DNA of 37,592 nucleotides, taken from NCBI GenBank assembly GCA_035380045.1, contig DAOSWM010000027.1, positions 1-37,592 of the forward strand, given 5' to 3'. The notes under the pieces were generated by a model, which was given only the letters and a program-made list of their open reading frames with translations, was not told the origin of the DNA and ran no database searches. This DNA comes from DAOSWM01 sp035380045. Its GTDB lineage: Bacteria; Bacteroidota; Bacteroidia; Bacteroidales; Tenuifilaceae. Below are positions 33,383-37,592 of this stretch, piece after piece (positions within the stretch are counted from its first letter, which is position 1; each line of letters opens with the position of its first letter). A program made the translations under genes and the position numbers.

Positions 33383-33958
33383 ATGTCACGTATAGAAATA
33401 AAGCAGGAGTTTATGGATCAGACTCAAAAACTTTGGCCTGAGCTTGAGTGGATTAAAGACGAAACCTTACGCTTAAATACAACCCGTACATGGGCCTTGG
33501 CTTTGCAAAAGAGCGTTCTTACGCCTAACGACCTAAACACCATTCCTTTCACGCTACTTTGTGGTCCGGATTTAAAGGTAACATTCATGGATCATAAACG
33601 TTCGGTGGTTCATATCGCAAAAGATTGTGGCGACCAGATGAATAAATTCTTTAAAACTGACCTTCCTGTAGATATGGATGTACTGATTGCAGGTGCAATT
33701 CTTGCCGATGTCGGCAAACTTTTGGAGTATGAAATGAAGGATGGCAAATCTGTTCAAGGTTCGTACGGGAAATACCTGCGTCACCCATTCTCAGGAGTAT
33801 CGTTAGCTGAAATGTGCGATGTTCCTCCTGCCGTTTGCCATATTATTGCGACACACGCTGGCGAAGGAAATATGGTAAAAAGATCGACCGAAGCATACGT
33901 TGTTCACCACGCTGACTTTATGACATTTGAGCCATTTAAAGAGAGGTTGAAACTATAA
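33383..33958 (+). CDS. HD-superfamily-like protein with altered HD motif
   Basis: 191 residues. It resembles HD-domain phosphohydrolases: DHKRSVVHIAKD (H71 and H77), then AGAILADVGKLLEYE where the canonical pattern is LLHDIGK, so the metal-binding His is Ala108 while Asp109 remains. Downstream His are at H134 (RHPFSG), H153/H158 (HIIATHAGEG) and HHADF near 175-179, with the last Asp at D178. The function is unknown; an inactive or altered-metal phosphohydrolase is possible. It lies between the dehydrogenase and the aconitase-type genes, after a terminator. Confidence 0.7.
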   Translation: MSRIEIKQEFMDQTQKLWPELEWIKDETLRLNTTRTWALALQKSVLTPNDLNTIPFTLLCGPDLKVTFMDHKRSVVHIAKDCGDQMNKFFKTDLPVDMDVLIAGAILADVGKLLEYEMKDGKSVQGSYGKYLRHPFSGVSLAEMCDVPPAVCHIIATHAGEGNMVKRSTEAYVVHHADFMTFEPFKERLKL

Positions 33959-33993
33959 GAAGTTAGAAGTGGGAAGACGGAAGAGGGAAGTAA
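33958..33993 (+). repeat. purine-rich GAAG/GGAAG degenerate repeat
   Basis: Short imperfect repeats (GAAGTTAGAAGTGGGAAGA, then GGAAGAGGGAAG) fill the gap between the HD gene stop and the aconitase start. Such stretches are common between Bacteroidota genes; no function is evident. Confidence 0.4.
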
Positions 33994-34019
33994 AACCAAC
34001 TTATAAAAATTGAATACCT

Positions 34020-35706
34020 ATGAACTTAATAGAAAAAATAATTGCAAACCATAGCAACAAGGAGAAAGTTGCTCCCGGGCAGATTGTTGACATTCTAATA
34101 GATGCCCGCGTTGCCCGCGACTTTGGTGGCGCTAACGTTGTAAAAAATCTGGTAAATAACGGATTAACAATCAACGATGCAAAACGCACTTTTTTTACAT
34201 TCGACTGTAATCCAACCGGATCCGACCAGAAGTATGCTGCAAACCAGCATTACTGCAGAATGTATGCCCGTGAGAACGGCATAAAAATTTATGACATTGA
34301 CTCGGGTATTGGTACCCACCTGGCCATTGATGAAGGAATGGCTTGGCCCGGCAGTACTTTTGTAAGCACCGACTCGCACGCAAATATCATGGGCTCCATC
34401 TGTTCTTTTGGACAGGGAATGGGCGATCAGGATATTGCTGCTGCATGGGCAAAGGGTTCTATCTGGTTTAAAGTGCCAACATCCGTTAAGCTTGTTTTCA
34501 AAGGGAAGCGACCAGCAAATATTTCGGCAAAAGACATCACCCTAAACTTGCTCAAAATTTTCGGAGCCAATACGTTACTTGGAAATTCCGTTGAGTTTTA
34601 CGGCGAAGCTATCGATGAGCTTACGCTCGATGAGCGTATCACAATCGCATCAATGGCAACTGAAATGGGAGCAATCATTTTCCTTTTCCCTCCAAGCAAG
34701 GCAATTCACGAGTACTGCGAAAAGAAAACCGGTAGAAAACTTGAGTTTCTAAAAGCCGATGATGATGCGAAGTATGAAGATATCAAGGAAATTGATATTT
34801 CTACGTTTGTTCCTATGCTTGCCCGTCCCGGGAAACCTCACGACAACTCAGGTGTTGCCAACGAAAAGGGCAAAAAAATTGACTCTGCATTCATAGGCAG
34901 CTGTACCAACGGACGAATCGAAGACCTGCGCCAAGCAGCACAAATTCTTAAAGGAAAAAAAGTTGCCCCCGGTGTTGTTCTGAAAATTGTTCCTTCAACC
35001 GATGCAATTTGGAGACAAGCTCTCGACGAAGGGCTTATCCAAATTTTCAAGGATGCTGGTGCATTGGTTTCCAATGCTGGTTGTGCTGGTTGCGCAGCGG
35101 GACAAGTTGGACAGAACGGTCCAAATGAAGTTACGCTTAGTACAGGAAACAGGAACTTTGAAGGGAAACAGGGGAAAGGATTCGTTTACCTTGCATCGCC
35201 AGCAGTTGTGGCAGCATCTGCCGTTGCAGGCGTTATTACAACTCCCGATGAAATTCCTGCCAAACCCGCAGAATTCACAAAAGCAACCGAATCAAGCTTT
35301 AAACTTGGAACAAAGCGTGAAGCGCAAAAAGATAAACCACTTGTGGTTGAAGGTCGTGTTTGGGTAATTATAAAGGATGATATCGATACCGATATGATTT
35401 TCCACAACCGCTACCTAACGATTACAGATATCAAAGAAATGGGACAGTACGCTTTCGATAACCTGAAAGGTTACGAGGATTTTGCAAAGAAAGCGCAACC
35501 TAACGATATCGTAATCACAGGTAAAAACTTTGGTGCAGGAAGTTCACGCCAGCAAGCAGTTGATTGCTTTGCTTCTCTTGGTGTTTCATGTATTTTGGCC
35601 GAATCGTACGGGGCAATCTACGAGAGAAACGCTATCAACGCAGCTTTCCCAATCCTGACCTACAAACCCGGATTACTTGAATCTATAGATATCAAGGATG
35701 GCGACA
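34020..35706 (+). CDS. aconitase/isopropylmalate dehydratase-type enzyme 1, LeuC-LeuD fused, 3' end in gap
   Basis: Visible 562 residues. A LeuC-like part (about 1-420) has STDSHANIMGS (116-126), GSCTNGR with C295 and NAGCAGC with C355/C358, the three [4Fe-4S] ligands. A LeuD-like swivel part follows (VEGRVWVIIKDDIDTDMIFH, then FGAGSSRQQAVDC near 505-515). The protein resembles single-chain bacterial aconitases of about 650 residues. TDSHA replaces the common TDSHT, and GSSRQ replaces GSSRE, so the substrate may differ from citrate. The C-terminal 60-70 residues are in the N run. The ATG at 34020 starts MNLIEKIIANHS. Confidence 0.85.
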
Positions 35707-35806
35707 NNNNNNNNNNNNNNNNNNNNNNNNNNNNNNNNNNNNNNNNNNNNNNNNNNNNNNNNNNNNNNNNNNNNNNNNNNNNNNNNNNNNNNNNNNNNNN
35801 NNNNNN
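35707..35806. other. assembly gap of exactly 100 N
   Basis: It falls between the C-terminal swivel of enzyme 1 and the N-terminal part of enzyme 2. About 60-70 residues of the first and about 40-45 of the second are missing, so the true gap should be about 320-370 bases, not 100. The frame through the gap is meaningless. Confidence 0.93.
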
Positions 35807-37477
35807 AAGACTTGGGAGAAAATGGGAGGAACAAAAGTTTTCGACCCCAACCAGCTTCTCATCACTCTCGATCATAATGCACCTCCTACAACCGACAAAC
35901 TGGCAAACGATTACAACTCAATTCGCAAATTTGCTCGCGAGCAGGGAATCACAAAATTCCATGATGCCGGCGATGGAATTTGCCACCAAATTATGTCGTA
36001 CTACGCAAAACCGGGTATGATTATAGTTGGTAGCGATAGCCACACTTGTACTGCAGGTGCATTCAACGCAATGGCAGCCGGAATTGACCGCACAGAATCG
36101 GCCGGACTATGGAAAAAAGGTGAAACCTGGTTCCGAGTTCCCGAATCATTAAAAATCACTTTGAAAGGAAAGCTTAACAAGGGAGTTTACGCCAAGGATT
36201 TGAGCTTATGGATAATTGGTAAAATTGGAACTGATGGTGCAAACTACATGTCGATTGAGTTCCATGGTGAAGGCGTAAAAACTTTATCGATTTCTGAGAG
36301 AATGACCATCACCAACCTAGCATCGGAAATGGGAGCAAAAAATTCCGTTTTCCCTGCTGATGAGGTTTTGGCTAAACATCTTGGAACAGATAAGCTAAAC
36401 AGTGTTTGGGCCGATGCAGATGCAAAATACGACAAGGAACTAGAAATTAATTTAAGCGAAATTTTCCCGGTTGTTGCTGCACCTCACAGTCCCGAGAATG
36501 TGAAAGCAATCTCCGAAGTTCAGGGAACAAAGTTGAACCAAGGCGTTATAGGAACCTGTACCAACGGACGCTTGGATGATATCAGGATTGCATCAGAAGT
36601 TCTTGATGGCAAACAAATCGCTAAAGATTTTCAGCTGCTTGTGATTCCAGCATCCAAGGATATTTACATGCAAGCAATTGAGCAAGGATATATTACCAAA
36701 CTTATGAAAGCCGGAGCAACCATTCTGGCTGCATCGTGCGGTCCTTGCTTAGGAACCGGCCAGGGAATTCCAGCGGATGATTTTGTAGTAATTTCCACCG
36801 CTAACCGTAACTTCAAGGGAAGAATGGGAAATAAGAATTCTTCCATTTACCTTGCAAGTCCGGCAGCAGTTGCCTACTCGGCAATTCATGGAGAAATTAC
36901 CGATCCACGTGGGATTAAAGCAAACGATACGTTTACCACCGAAGTTCAGATTGGAACTACCGTTTCAATTCCTAAGAACGAAAATCGCAAAACCGACTCG
37001 GTTTGGAACTATGCAGATGCTGACAACCTAAACACCGACCAGATGTTTGCAGGAAACCTGACATACAACGTGTTAAGTTCCGATCCTCCTGCAATTATGC
37101 CCCATCTTTTCAAAGGTTTCGATGAAAGTTTTGCCGAGAAAGTTGCCGAAGGCGATATAGTTGTTGCGGGCGATAACTTTGGCTGCGGCAGTTCGCGCGA
37201 GCATCCTGCAGTAGGCTTGGCACACGCTGGCGTTAAAGCCGTAATCTGCAAATCGGTAAACCGTATTTTCTACCGTTCTTCGGTAAACCAAGGGTTACCA
37301 ATTTTGGTTGTTCCTGAGGCTGTGAATAACTACAAGCAAGGCGATAAACTCAACGTTGATTTTGCTAAAGGCGAAATTCAAATAAACGATAAAGTTTTCC
37401 GTTTTGAACCTTTGCCACAACAGCTAATGGCTGTATTTGAGGCAAAAGGATTGGTAAACTATCTGAAGAATGCGTAG
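35807..37477 (+). CDS. aconitase/isopropylmalate dehydratase-type enzyme 2, LeuC-LeuD fused, 5' end in gap
   Basis: The frame is open from the gap edge (KTWEKMGGTKVFDP), so the ATG at 35822 is internal, not the start. Visible motifs: VGSDSHTCTAGAFNAMAAG (substrate/His region intact), IGTCTNGR and SCGPCLGTGQG as [4Fe-4S] ligands, and a LeuD-type swivel with GCGSSREHPAVG. This is closer to the classical isopropylmalate/homoaconitate pattern than enzyme 1. Together with the upstream dehydrogenase it fits isocitrate formation, or an isopropylmalate-like or homoisocitrate step. About 596 residues would result when complete. A terminator follows. Confidence 0.86.
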   Translation, partial: KTWEKMGGTKVFDPNQLLITLDHNAPPTTDKLANDYNSIRKFAREQGITKFHDAGDGICHQIMSYYAKPGMIIVGSDSHTCTAGAFNAMAAGIDRTESAGLWKKGETWFRVPESLKITLKGKLNKGVYAKDLSLWIIGKIGTDGANYMSIEFHGEGVKTLSISERMTITNLASEMGAKNSVFPADEVLAKHLGTDKLNSVWADADAKYDKELEINLSEIFPVVAAPHSPENVKAISEVQGTKLNQGVIGTCTNGRLDDIRIASEVLDGKQIAKDFQLLVIPASKDIYMQAIEQGYITKLMKAGATILAASCGPCLGTGQGIPADDFVVISTANRNFKGRMGNKNSSIYLASPAAVAYSAIHGEITDPRGIKANDTFTTEVQIGTTVSIPKNENRKTDSVWNYADADNLNTDQMFAGNLTYNVLSSDPPAIMPHLFKGFDESFAEKVAEGDIVVAGDNFGCGSSREHPAVGLAHAGVKAVICKSVNRIFYRSSVNQGLPILVVPEAVNNYKQGDKLNVDFAKGEIQINDKVFRFEPLPQQLMAVFEAKGLVNYLKNA

Positions 37478-37496
37478 CGTTATATTGTAAAATTTG

Positions 37497-37530
37497 AAAG
37501 AGCGGGTAACTTTTACTCGCTCTTTTTTTT
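37497..37530 (+). terminator. terminator after aconitase-type gene 2
   Basis: AAAGAGCGGGTAA pairs with TTACTCGCTCTTT (one G-U) across a three-base loop and is followed by more Ts. Confidence 0.88.
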
Positions 37531-37566
37531 ATCTTCACGTTTCCATGATTCTTCTTCGTCGGAACG

Positions 37567-37582
37567 CCTGTCTGGCGACAGG
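37567..37582. repeat. short CCTGTC/GACAGG palindrome near the window end
   Basis: CCTGTC-TGGC-GACAGG is a perfect 6-base inverted repeat. Similar short GC-richer palindromes occur as intergenic repeats in Bacteroidota. The window ends ten bases later, so its full extent is not visible. Confidence 0.35.
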
Positions 37583-37592
37583 TAAAATTGGA

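Noticed and set aside
34020..36020. Apparent 666-residue enzyme crossing the N run
   Set aside because: The part after the gap is out of frame with the second aconitase-type gene and gives unrelated residues.
1..37592. CRISPR arrays, insertion sequences, phage or integron sites
   Set aside because: No spaced direct-repeat array, transposase, integrase or attachment core was found on either strand; only the short intergenic repeats listed.

Overview
The window looks like a chromosomal stretch from a Gram-negative member of the phylum Bacteroidota, probably Bacteroidales/Marinilabiliales-like. I infer this from the gene content: a GT3-type glycogen synthase joined to a phosphorylase, DUF4369/TlpA-type lipoproteins, a rhomboid pair downstream of mutL, LpxH, and the rplU-rpmA-serS order. 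Several start regions also carry the Bacteroidota promoter element TAnnTTTG, and Shine-Dalgarno sequences are mostly absent. No phage, transposase, integrase or CRISPR array is visible. Apart from one intergenic hairpin repeat the region reads as core genome. Two runs of exactly 100 N (29186-29285 and 35707-35806) are scaffold gaps that interrupt genes.

Layout. 1-137: the 3' end of a tRNA (probably Gly), then a promoter. 138-1364: clpX. 1367-5937, minus strand: two tandem TlpA-like lipoproteins, lpxH, thyA, folA. 5938-6269: divergent control region with palindromes. 6270-15309, plus strand: a four-gene alpha-glucan (glycogen) operon: GH133 debranching enzyme, GT4 glycosyltransferase, GH57 enzyme with a Lys/Ala-rich tail, and a 1414-residue glycogen synthase-phosphorylase fusion. 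15319-15484: long inverted-repeat element. 15543-17762: GIN-domain lipoprotein and fumC. 17774-25662, minus strand: EamA transporter, S41 protease, ruvC, a small membrane protein, mutL, two rhomboids and an EEP hydrolase. 25870-27510: ABC-F ATPase. 27627-29434, minus strand: rplU, rpmA, serS. 29713-31832: DUF151 nuclease-like protein and CNT nucleoside transporter. 32090-37477: isocitrate/isopropylmalate-type dehydrogenase, HD-like protein, and two aconitase-superfamily enzymes. The window ends in a terminator and a short palindrome.

How the genes fit together. The glycogen operon joins synthesis and breakdown activities, with synthase and phosphorylase on one polypeptide. fumC, the dehydrogenase and the aconitase-like pair point to an oxidative TCA branch, or to a 2-oxoacid elongation-type pathway that uses the same chemistry. 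folA and thyA form the dTMP/folate pair. ruvC and mutL serve DNA repair. The items most worth a second look are the synthase-phosphorylase fusion, the two dissimilar aconitase-like enzymes side by side, the TlpA pair in which one copy has lost its CXXC, the HD protein lacking the His of its HD pair, and the long hairpin repeat after the glycogen operon.
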